Shown in pieces: positions 38,638 through 49,600 of a stretch of 64,000 bases of DNA (positions are counted from its first letter, which is position 1; each line of letters starts with the position of its first letter). The notes below the pieces were generated by a model. The model was not told the origin of the DNA. It did no database searches and was given only the letters and a program-made list of their open reading frames with translations. Source of the stretch: Hyaloscypha bicolor E. Lineage: Eukaryota; Ascomycota; Leotiomycetes; Helotiales; Hyaloscyphaceae. The stretch is taken from the NCBI RefSeq assembly GCF_002865645.1, contig NW_020194555.1, forward strand, positions 2,320,288-2,384,287, given 5' to 3'. Position numbers and translations under genes: made by a program.

Positions 38638-38809
38638 ATGCAGCGAATTATGAAAGGGAGTAAAGAAAGATGCTTTTTTGCCTTAAGGGTGAGTTGGATG
38701 TCTCTTGTAATCGGTTTGATACTTGTGACTGAGGGGTTCTACTTCCCGGTGACGTGTTAGGAGCCACTAGCCGATGGCAATAGGCTGCTTGATACGCCCG
38801 ACTGCTTTC
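38638..38809. promoter_or_regulatory. upstream region of the DUF6570 gene
   Basis: 172 bp between the small ORF at 38,810-39,088 and the DUF6570 start. It is the likely promoter or 5-prime UTR of the minus-strand gene, or an intron if the two ORFs are one gene. No clear TATA element. Confidence 0.3.
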
Positions 38810-39088
38810 CTACGCAGCATTAGCAGGGTTAGAAAATGGGTGATGGCTATAGAGACGGACGTTGCATGATAGGCACATCAGGAGGCGTGTGCCATCTCTT
38901 TTAAACCCGAACTTATCGATGGGCTGAGCACCTTTGGCAGCACAAGCCAACCGACCACACCTAAACATAGGAGAATCCATAGGCTTATGTTCTGCACGCG
39001 GTAAGGGGGATGTTATGCCAGCCACGGGGCGTGTCAAAGAAGGCTGCGATTTAGATGAAAGAGCAAGGTATAGAAATATCACGGCCAT
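38810..39088 (-). CDS. small cysteine-containing ORF, possible upstream exon
   Basis: 92-aa ORF on the same strand as, and 172 bp upstream of, the DUF6570 gene. The second half carries FRCGRLAC (C-x4-C), then about 20 residues with FGFKRDG, then MCLSC (C-x2-C) and a HH pair. That is a plausible small zinc-ribbon. Helitron-type polyproteins often start with such a finger, so this could be a 5-prime exon or an upstream remnant of the same gene. It could also be a chance ORF. No splice pair was confirmed. Confidence 0.35.
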   Translation of the reverse strand: MAVIFLYLALSSKSQPSLTRPVAGITSPLPRAEHKPMDSPMFRCGRLACAAKGAQPIDKFGFKRDGTRLLMCLSCNVRLYSHHPFSNPANAA

Positions 39089-39675
39089 TTTGCGATAAGA
39101 TGTTTGAAGATAAGGTAGTGCTGCGCGACTAGTACAGCTTGTGGAAGGAATTTTAACCGGTCGAATATCGTCCCATCAGTTTAGGTTTGATTTATTTGGG
39201 TTTCATCTGTTTAGGTTTCCTTTGTCAGTCTTTGTAATATGCGGGGAAGCAGTAAAGTTACCTTCGGTTCTATTATGGGAGGATGATCCTAGGAGAATTG
39301 AGGCCTCGCGGAGACGAGAGCGACGGATATCAGGCATGTGATCACGTGGGAAATACAACATGCCCAACCCCAATTCGGACGTCACAGCAGCCAATCCGCG
39401 AGGATCCTCACGCAGCCAATTAGCACGAGGCTTGGCGAAGAGATTTCTGGTGCGAATCGCCGCATTTTCGGGCCCCTGTCCTCGCGCGCTGGTTAGTCAT
39501 CCCTTCCACTTCGTTTCAGGGCATTCCCTAGTACGTTTGCCATTGGGAACTATGCAGACCGTAATTCAGCTCAGGCTGTGGCTTGCATAGACACTTGTAG
39601 GCGTTCAGGGTATGTGTTGAAGGCTTGTAAACAGCTGTACTATCTAACACTGTACCAGAAAACTCGATGGTGCAA
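39089..39675. promoter_or_regulatory. GC-normal intergenic region with CCAAT and CACGTG sites
   Basis: Lies upstream of the minus-strand small ORF and downstream of the decayed gene. CACGTG is at 39,343-39,348 and two CCAAT boxes at 39,391-39,395 and 39,416-39,420. Such sites are typical of fungal promoters. Overlapping ORFs of 60-76 codons on both strands (39,141-39,590) have no supporting signature. Confidence 0.4.
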
Positions 39676-40618
39676 CTAAAATCCTGCCAAGTCACTATCT
39701 TCTACAACCCATACCTCAAACTCGGTCTCCTGCGGCCGCTTTGCTACGGCCTCCTTAAATAGGTAACTCAGCCTTCTCTTCAAATTCAACCACTGTCTCT
39801 CATCGTCGCTTTGGTTCACGAGTCGAAGGTAATCTGCGAAGGCGACTATGAAGGTGAGCTTCTGTAACAAGCCTGTATTGAGCCCAGATCGTTTCGAAAA
39901 TATCGCAAAGAATTCTAGGACTGTGGCTTCCTTGAACTCTCTTGATGGAAGGGGGTTCTGGAAGTCGATTTCGCCGTCGGTCGTCTGTAGAAATAACTTA
40001 ATTTTAGGTGGTTCACAAGAGGCTGATTAGTTAACCCCGTACGATGTGGTTATAGGGGACTGTACGGCCTGTGAATTCTCGAGAGTATCTGAGCCCTCAA
40101 TACCAAAGGAAGGTAGGCCGTACGACTTGCTCGCGGGCGGTGGAATATGGCCGGGTCTTCCGATGTAATTAGTAGGAAAACCTTTTGAATCTTCGGAATA
40201 GCGTTTAACTTCGCCAGCGGAAACGAGCTGCAACGATCCCGTTAATAGCTGGTGTGTTGCGATTAGGAGGATCTATATAAACATTATTGCGTTCAGACAT
40301 ACGGACAAGGGCCTGCAAACTCTCGGGACTCGTATATGCGGTAGGTTCTCTAGCGCTTCCAACGTCTGTCGCATCTAGGATAATGACTTCTATAAAGCCA
40401 TTACGAGAGGTAGATATACGCTCTCCGTTCTGGTTTAAAGTACCTATTAGCTTACTATATATATACGTTCTTTGGCGTTTCTTGGAGGTAGGGCGGTATA
40501 CTGGCTTACCGGCTCTTTTGCTAGGACTCTCGCTCTAGTTCGTCAAATTAGTAGTTACTTCGAAACGACGAGCTATTTGAATAAGAGACCTACTAATGCC
40601 TCTCTTTGGGCTAGCCAT
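39676..40618 (-). pseudogene. decayed spliced hypothetical gene
   Basis: From an ATG at 40,618 the minus strand reads MASPKRGISRS, then an in-frame TAG at 40,537-40,535 (a likely RIP change from CAG or CGA-type codon). It then runs open (VYRPTSKKRQR, NGFIEVIILD, YTSPESLQALVRM) to about 40,236. There a one-base frame change is needed to enter the next open stretch (SAGEVKRYSED...GRPGHIPPPA). A 51-bp intron at 40,035-39,985 (GTTAAC...CTACAG) joins it in frame to a helical C-terminal part (LEFFAIFSKRSGL, TFIVAFADYLRL, WLNLKRRLSYLF) ending at 39,676. Family not recognised. The stop plus the frameshift argue for a pseudogene; a sequencing error could explain the frameshift. Confidence 0.55.
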
Positions 40619-40689
40619 ATTATTTATCGCGATAAGAACTGGGAAATATTCCGAACTTTCTAGGGGCAATAAGTGACCTCTGCGGACGC

Positions 40690-41141
40690 TTTCTCTCCGG
40701 ATACCTTATCTCCACAAATATATACGTATCCAAAACCGGTATAGTCTTCCTTAATATATCCCGTATTACTTATTATTACTCGTTAAATTATGTTTATTCT
40801 TTTAATAATAACAAAAATAAAGAATAACTCTATATAATTAAGAATATTAAAGCAGGCAATAAGATTACTATTTACTATAGGGCTAGTATAAGTATTTCTC
40901 TTAACTAGTATTATATATAGCTAAAGCTTGAGCAAGGTTTTAACTACCTTTGCGAGCTCTATAATAAGGCTAGAGATAAGTTAGTAAATAATATAAAAAG
41001 ATTAAAGCGAATTAATTAGCTTATCTATATTATTAGGTATTCTTTAGAATCCGGTAATCTTGAGAACCCGTCCCTTAAACTACTTAAGAAATATCTTTTT
41101 ACTACTAATATACTTTAAGAAAGAAGGAATTAGAAATAATA
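40690..41141 (+). pseudogene. RIPed coding-like remnant interrupted by a solo LTR
   Basis: AT-rich. The plus strand can be read as a hydrophilic stretch with few stops (LEQGFNYLCELYNKARDK, RLKRINQ, SLESGNLENPSLKLLKK) up to the solo LTR at 41,147. Identity unknown. Coding status is inferred only from the long quasi-open frame. Confidence 0.35.
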
Positions 41142-41146
41142 TAAAG
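41142..41146. repeat. target-site duplication TAAAG (left)
   Basis: Five-base duplication. The matching copy is at 41,407-41,411, on the far side of the solo LTR. Confidence 0.85.
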
Positions 41147-41406
41147 TGTTACGGTTGTTACGATATACGGTACTAGTAGGGGTTAGACTAGAGCTAGAGA
41201 GGCATCTGGCATCTGAGCGAGGCATCTGTAGTCACCTGATCGTTGCACGTGACCCCGAGCTTAAGCTAGCACGTGGGCCCGTGCGTAGCTCGCGATTATT
41301 TAGATCCGAGGCTCCTTCGGGATCCTCTTCTCTCTTTAGCTTTGAATCGTCGAAATAGAGACAGTCTAACCACGCCTTCCAGGCCCTAGATCTTGTGCTC
41401 GTGACA
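41147..41406 (+). mobile_element. solo LTR, 260 bp, little RIP
   Basis: GC-normal island in RIPed DNA with canonical TG...CA ends (TGTTACGG ... CTCGTGACA) and a perfect TAAAG duplication on both sides. There is no internal region, so it is a solo LTR left by LTR-LTR recombination. It contains GCACGTGAC and GCACGTGGGC words. The 70-codon ORF inside it is incidental. Its family cannot be named from the LTR alone. Confidence 0.85.
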
Positions 41407-41411
41407 TAAAG

Positions 41412-41900
41412 TATAATACTATAGAGATATATATAATATTATAGCTTACTATAGTAATACTATATAAGTAAAGGAATTTGCCGAATTATATTTTTAAATA
41501 TAAAGAAACTATTTTAGAAAGAATAATAACGAGTTTATAGAGGCAAAATAGTTAGCTAAGGCTAATATAAAAGACAGAAAGTCTTTTAATATAAAGTAGC
41601 AGAATATGTTATTTCTTACTAATATTACTATTTATTAAGAAAAAGTTTTACTTTGGATACTAGATTATAATAATTATTAGAATAGGCAAGCTTAGGTATT
41701 ATTAAGGTAATCTTACTTCTATTATATATAATTAGTAGTATTTTTCTCGAGTAGCTCTATTTTCTTGCTATTTAAGGCTATAGAGAAATAGTAAGTACTT
41801 ATATATAATATAAATAGCTAGATAAAGGCAAGCCTATATTTACTTCTCAGACTAGAGTTTAATATTATTAATATACTTTTGCCTTTTTCTAAGTAATTTG
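41412..41900. other. RIPed DNA, no gene assigned
   Basis: AT-rich. The minus strand at about 41,790-41,730 reads ALNSKKIELLEKNTTNYI, which recurs in related form at about 43,605-43,550. Otherwise unassigned. Confidence 0.4.
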
Positions 41901-43610
41901 ACTAACTAAGGAAATTACTTTCTTATTTATAGTTTCTCTATTATAATACCCGATTCTTTCTGTTTTAGTAATAAGAGTAACTACTTTAGATCTCGAGATT
42001 TACTTTTTAATTTGGTATTTGGCTACTTTATAACTAATTCTTTATCCGAATCCGAAATAAAACTATTATTCTTCTCGTACTTAGTATAAGATTTATAGTC
42101 TTTATACTCTTTTATTAACTTGAGTAATATTAAGACTTCCTCGAATTTTGTTTTAATTATTTCTTTAGTTATCTTTCCTCAATTAACCTTTAATTAGATA
42201 AAGGTAATAAAAATAGTAAATATTATAATAGTTAAGGAAATAATCTCTCTAATACCTAGATTTATAAGCTAGTATATTCCGTATTATTCGTAATTTGACT
42301 TACTTAACTATATCCTAATATATATTACTAGATATATATTATTTTACTAGTACTATTAGAAGTAATTAATAAGTAAAGCAAATAAGTTTATTAGAAATAA
42401 TAATAATATAAAATTAATTATAATAATTATAAATCCGATAATAATAGTACTAAGTATTATACTATTATATAATTTAATAAGTACGGCTTCTAAGGCTTTA
42501 AGGCTAGTATATTTGGATTTCAAGTCTAGCTATATAAGTATTTACTTTTTAACTCTTTCTATATCTTTATCTAGTTTCCTAATACGCTTTTTAATTTATA
42601 GTAGCTAGCTATTAGATTAATTAATAATAGTACTCAGTTCTACTCTTACTACTACTTTAGCTCTATCTAAGTTATCTTAATTAGATTTATCTAAATAAGA
42701 GGTTTTATTAGGCCCTAAAGCTAAAGCAAATATTAATTACTGTTTTTACTTTCTATATTAAGATAGGCTCGGATTTTTAATTATCTAGCTAATTCCTATA
42801 TTAAATCTATTAATATCTTACTATATTTTATTTATATTATCTTTATAAAATGCTTTCCAAACTTCCTCTTACTAGCTAACTATATTCCTGATTATTACTA
42901 GCTTATCTCTCATATTATAAATATTAAAAACAAATTCTCTTTCTCTCTTAATATAAATAATTTCTATATTTTTATTTATATACTTATATATCTCTTCTAA
43001 AACCGCTATAATTTCTTTCTTAAATAAGATAAATAGTAATTACTCGAGCCTAGTATTATAGAGTTATTTAATAGAATTTATATAGATTAATATAATAATA
43101 GTAGCTAGTAAAAGTCTATTAATATAATCTTTTGTAGCCTGACTTAAGGCACCGAATTACTATATTAGAATTAAGTAAAAATTCTTATTTAAAAACTTTT
43201 CTAGTAATACTATTATATAAAAGTTATTAATACTTTATATTTATAGCTAAAGTATTATAAGAATTCGCTAGTTCTTATATTTTATTACTCTTTTCTAACT
43301 AATTACTTGAGTTTTATTTCTTTTAAATAATTTTTCCGTTTCTAGCCTAGTATAGTAAGATTTATCTAATATATATAGTTTATAAATAATAAATAAATAA
43401 TTAAAAGATATCTCATACTTAGCCCGGAGTTTATAGGCTATTTTAGACGAATTAGTATACTCGGGTAGTCTAAATAGAAACTAATAAGATATCTTTTCTT
43501 CTAAAGCTTAGTATTAGTATATATTATTAAGATAATCTTATTTTTATTATATATAATAAAGAATATTTTTCTCGAGTAGTTTTTTCTTTTTACTATTTAA
43601 GACTATAGAT
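41900..43610 (-). pseudogene. CorA-like membrane protein relic
   Basis: Heavily RIPed minus-strand coding sequence. The strongest signal is a hydrophobic segment at about 42,470-42,330, reading STIIIGFIIIIINF then LLLFLINLFALLINYF. This fits the fungal CorA-like pattern T-I-I-x-I-F-x-P-L-S-F-L-x-S-L-F-A after C-to-T and G-to-A changes. A second hydrophobic segment follows at about 42,262-42,189 (SLTIIIFTIFITFI), giving the two-span CorA architecture. Upstream (about 42,920-42,850) FVFNIYNMRDKLVIIRNIV and a helical stretch fit the cytosolic stalk. CorA family members move Mg2+ or related ions; many fungal CorA-like proteins are of unknown role. Start and stop are uncertain. Confidence 0.5.
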
Positions 43611-46600
43611 CTCGTATTTAAATTAAAATAAGGCAACTATATATATCTTAGAATATAGATAATTAAAAGAACCAAATACTACTAACTTATTATTATAGAT
43701 TATATTTTAAAAGTAGCCTTTTAATATATATTAAAAGAAGGCTCTTGAAATATTAGCTTTAAGCCTATATTTTGTCTAGTTATTTCTATTTAAAGGAAGC
43801 TCTGGAACTAAAACTATAAGACTCTTATTATTATAGACTTATTATATACTATTTTATAATAGATTTATATAATTATTATCTTTAAATAAATATTAGCTTA
43901 AGTAATATATATAGAGTACTGAGATTTATTATAAATATAAAATCCTATTATTATAATTAGTATAAAACTATTTTCCTATATTCGAATATATATTATTATT
44001 ATAAATAAAGTATTATATAATATTCTAGGCTAGCCGAAATATTAAAGAACTATTATTAAACTTAAATAGTTTTATATCCGAGTTTTTTCTGGCCTATACT
44101 AGTTTATAGACCGTTTAGTATAAGGGTATTAGATCTTTTAATAAAGAGAGAGACTATATATTTCTATAGTATTATTTCTAGTTAATCTCGAATATAATAT
44201 ATAATAGAATTAATAAATAAGCTAGTTTAAATAAGGCTTCCCCTAACTTGTCTTATTATATAATATTAATCTATCTTTTCTTAAAGAAATCAAATATATT
44301 TATTAGATTATATTATTTATAATACTTAGCTATATAATAAGCTAAAAACTCGCCGACCCGGAATTTATAATAAAAGTTAATAAATCTGTATTCTATTATA
44401 GTTTTAAAAATTAGAAAAGTAGTAATACTAGGCCATTTTCTAATATTTATAGCTACTAGATTATAGATAATATATATCTAATTATTCTCGAGTAAATATC
44501 TTATATCTTTAATATCTAATATCTAATTAATAGCAAATTAAAAAAATAGATTTACTTGCCTTATTTATTATTATCTTATTTATTTTCTTTTCTATAAGCT
44601 TTTATATAATATATTATAACTTATCTAGATAAGAAAACTCTATTATAATAATAATATATAGTACCGAATTATTTTTATTATTCTTATAGCTCCGAATATT
44701 ATTCTCAGATATTCTTTCTAAAATATACTTAATTATATTAGTTCTTTTAGATTAGATAACTGTAAATAGAAGTAATATTATTTCTTATCTATATATAGTA
44801 TTAATATTAGTATATAATGAATTAAAAAGATAGTTCTCAAATATCTTTTATATATTATCTAGATTATTATAAGCTCGCTTAATAGTAAAAGAATCTAGTT
44901 CTTAAAATTATTAATAACTAAAGTAATTAAAGTAAAGACTAATTAATATCTTTTTATATTTAGCTTTTATTAGTTCTATAAGTATCTAAATCCGTGACTT
45001 CCCTATTATAAATATAGTTAGCTTCTAGTAAAACTATATTAGAAATAATTAAAAATATAGAAATTAATAAAGAAGTATTAATATTATATTATAATAAATA
45101 GAGCTAGTAATTAATTAAATATCTAAAAGAAATAAATATAAAAGCCTATATATATATTTAAGCTTATTATAGTAATATTATATTTAAAAACAACTAGAGA
45201 AAAGGAAAATACAGGTTAAATATAATAGAAATATACTAATTTAAAAGCTCTTTAGCTTTACTAAAAAAGCAATATTTTAATAAGATATATATATATATAT
45301 TTTCTATAAATATTACTAGAAAGCGCTTTTTAGTAGCTATAGCTATAAATAAAAACATATTATATAGCCGGATAAATACTATACCTATACTAGCTAGTAT
45401 TTATTAGTATTATATATATAGAATATATCTAGTATTTAGATACTAATAAGTAAAGTTATCTAATATATCTAGGAATAGTTAAATATATCCTATAATTTTA
45501 TTATAAGTAAAAGATTACTAAGGAAATAGCCCTAGTAAGCCTATAAAAGAGCCTAGAAATTAGCGAATTAATTCCTAAAACTTGTTTCTTAGTATACCTT
45601 ATAAGACTAATAGATTAAGACTAAATCCTTAACTAATATTACTCGTAAGTAAATATAATTATTTTATATTACTTAATAATTCCTGTTCTAATTCAAATCC
45701 ATATAAATATATTTAATTCTAAGAAAAGAAATTAATTAGATTCGAATTATTCCTAAAAATATATTTCATATTTTATAAATAACTAATATATATATTTTAC
45801 TATTATATTTCTAAGGCCTAGCAAGTTCTTATTCTTTTATCTTTCCTCTATTTCTAACCCTATTATTATAAAATAGTAACCTTTATATATCTCTTTCCTT
45901 ATACTATTAAATAAAACTAATAGCCCTAGAAAAAGTACTTTTAATACCCTTTTCTATACTACTTTCTAATTCTTCTACTCGCCTGTCTTCTTTAAAATAG
46001 TACTTTCCTACTATATTTCTTCCTTTTCCTTCTTCCTTAACCTCGAATACGAATATGGCCTAATATTATACAAGCTATCTTTCTTCTTTATATATATTCT
46101 AGCTACTAATTTCTTAGATACTATAATAAGCCAAATATAATTTTCTATTTCTAGAATAAAATATAGAAATATTGAATTCTAATAAGTATTAGTAAAGGAT
46201 CTAAGTTTTATAGAAAATAGAAATATAGATATAGTAATAATAGGCCAGGTAATATATTAGTTTAATTATAGTAAAATATAGCCTAAACTTAGCAGGAAAA
46301 TATAGAGAAATAGTATATTAGTATTTTAGGAATATAAAAATAATATATTTATAGAATATCCTAAAGCTAGTAAGATACTAGATTAGTATTACTATAATAA
46401 GGAAATAATAGGTCCGTATTAGGAATAGCCAAGTAGAAGTATTTTAAGAAAGAAATATAGGGATATTATTTTACTAGAGAATAAGTAAAAAGATATAAAA
46501 AAAGTAAAATATAAATCTAGTATATAAGAAATAGGAAATAGAAAAAATAATATATTAATAAGAAAATAAATAAAGTTAGGTAAAATAAAGAAATATATAA

Positions 46601-49600
46601 GAACATTTAGTATATTCTATAATTAGGCTACTAATAAGAGGAATTAGAATAAGAAAAAGAATTTATTTAATAATTAGCTAAATATTTTAAGAATTTATTA
46701 GGAGATATAATAAATAAGTAATAAGAAGAATATATTTAGATAAAGAAAAAAATAAGCCTAATAGAAATAAATATAAAAATACTAGAAGCTTTAAAAACTA
46801 TTTTATCTAGAAGTAATAAAAGAATTATAAGTAAAGAAAATTAAACTATAATACTAGAAATACTATCTAACTATTTACCTATTTACCTTATTATTATAAA
46901 GATTAGTAATTAAGTTTAAAAAAGCTTACTTTATTTATTAGATAGCTATAAATAATACTATATAACTTATCTCGGATATTATTAGTTATAGAGACTTTTA
47001 TTTATTAGTATATTATAGCCAGAAAAATAGACTAGGTAATTTATTTATAATAAATAATTACTTATCTCTTCTAGTTTTTTTCCCGGATTCAAGTTCTTTT
47101 TTAATAAGTTTCTTTATATCTTAGTTAATATTATTTACTAGCTTCTTCTTAATATACTCTCCTATAACCTCTATTTATAGGATCTCTTATAATAGAGCTT
47201 TGCCCGGATAAATCTTAATATATTTCCTAAAAAATATTTTACTAATATTACTTAATTTATAATAGATCGAGATAGTAAAAATCTATTCTCTACTATTAGT
47301 AAAAACTAGAAAAATAATAGCTCTTATAATATATACCTAATTATTATCTAGTATATCCTTATTTAATATACTATTAAAGAGTAGCTAGGCTATAATTATA
47401 ATATCTGGCTCGGTTAGATCTTTATTCTAGAAAAAATAAAAGGAATTATAACTTACTAATATCCCGAACTTACTAGATTAGATAAATCTAATAAGCCCGA
47501 ACTTTACGAGTATTATAGCTATAAATAAATTACTTAAGATATAGTAAATATACTATAATTCCGAAGCTACTAGCTATTATAAGTATATTTTTATAATTAC
47601 CTATAGGAATACTCTTCCTATAAGATTTACTAAATAGTATTCAGGGATTTATAATATATTTACTCTTAATATAATATAAGAAATCTCGAGTTAGGCCTTT
47701 TTAAAGCTTAATAAAAAGATTTAGATAATCTTATAGCTACTTTATTTATAAGATTATTATAAATAAGTAATTTTATAAGAAGAACTAGAAGCTAACGGAA
47801 GGCATTTATATCTAAAGATTAATAGATTACTCGGCTTTAATATTAAGTTACTTCTAAAGCTAAATATAAATCCTAATTATATTATATTTATATATAATAT
47901 AGGCTTATATATAACTAGAATAGAAGATACTATTTTAGTAAATAACTAGAAAACCTTAGGTAATATATATAAATAGAAATAGTTCTATTAAAATATATAG
48001 ATATATATAACTAAAAGCTTTTTTAGAGAACAGGTATTACTAAATAGAATAAGTAATAAATATAGCTAAGGCTTAATAAGTATAGAGGAAGAGTTTATAG
48101 GAAAACTAATAGAAAAGTAGTAAAGAAAGTAAAATTATAATCCCTAATAATAATACTTCCTATATAGAGTATTAGTAGAGAAATATAGCTCTAGAGAATA
48201 CTTATAATAATTATAAACTTATTCTAAAATAGGTCTAAAAAAAGAAAAGCTATAAGGCTATTATAACTAATATATAAATAATAATAAGTAGAACTACTAT
48301 TATATCTACTAATTAATAAATCTATCGAAATATATTAAAGATTATATCTAGTAAATTAGTAAGGATACTAAAATAGGAAACTATAAAGAGTAAGATTAGA
48401 TTAATTATTATAAATATACTAGCTTGAAATCTGACTTAGGAAATAATTATATTCTAGAATATAAAATAGTTATACTAAGATATTAGCTCGATTCTATAGG
48501 CCTAAAAGCCGGTATTAATAGAAAATATAATAGTAGATTAGATACTTTAATATAAGAGAAAAGAAATACTTAATAAGGCAAGTAATTAAGAAAAAACTAT
48601 TAATAAGTAAAAGAAATAAGAAACTACTTCCTATAATAATAGTATATATAAGGCTAATATTTATAATAAATAAGTAAGAGTAATAATAACTATTTGCTAT
48701 AGAGATAAAAGCAGATAATTATAAAGAATAAGATAAGAAAAGATTAATTTCAAGAAAAAAAAAAGAAAAAAAAAGAGGAAAGAAAAAGAAAAGAAATCTG
48801 AGAATAAAATAAAAGAATATCTTATAAGAAGAATTAAATTATAAAGAAAAATAATAGAACTACTTTACTTACTAGGATTAAGAAATAGTTTCTATTAAAA
48901 TATTATAAGCTAGAAATAGTTACTTTATAATCCTATAAATATTAATAATTATTTCTATCCAAAATATATAGTTTATAGAAAAAGCCTAAACTAAATATCG
49001 CCTATTTTAAGGTCTTTTAGTAAGAACTATTTTACTAGAGAAAGCTATAATTAGCTTTTCCAAAAATAAGTAAGTTAGATTATTTATAATATTTCTTTAG
49101 GATATTTATAAAGGCCTGAATTAAATAAAAGCAGCTATTCTTTATAATATACTTATAGTAAGATTTCCTCTAAATATAGTTCCTAAGTAGGCGAAATCTA
49201 GAATTAGCTTATATATGAATTATAGTTAATTTAAAAGAAATAATTTAAGGAAATTAGATTATATATACTTATTTTATAAATAATTAAGTACTAGATTTTT
49301 ATTACTTACTAACTAATATAATTCAGTCAAGTAAATAATATTACTTAGCTAATATATATAAAAGATCAGGGAAATTACTTTATTCTATTAAATAGTCTAT
49401 TAATTTTTTATTACTTACTACTAGTTCTTTAAGTAATAGTACTAGAATATAAAGACAGGAAATATAGAAATAGAGGTAAGCCAGGATATAAAGCCAGGGA
49501 AATAGTATTAAAACTTATTTCTCTAATTTATAATTAAAACTCAGGGCCTATTCTGGCTCTATTATATTATTCTAATTATATTTTAAGAATTTATAAGAAG

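Noticed and set aside
39360..39590. 76-codon plus-strand ORF
   Set aside because: It covers the CCAAT/CACGTG promoter-like region and has no domain or coding signal.
40287..40663. Plus-strand ORFs of 83 and 63 codons
   Set aside because: Antisense to the decayed spliced gene at 39,676-40,618, which has a more coherent reading.
41146..41358. 70-codon plus-strand ORF
   Set aside because: It lies entirely within the solo LTR at 41,147-41,406 (one base apart at the start), so it is incidental.
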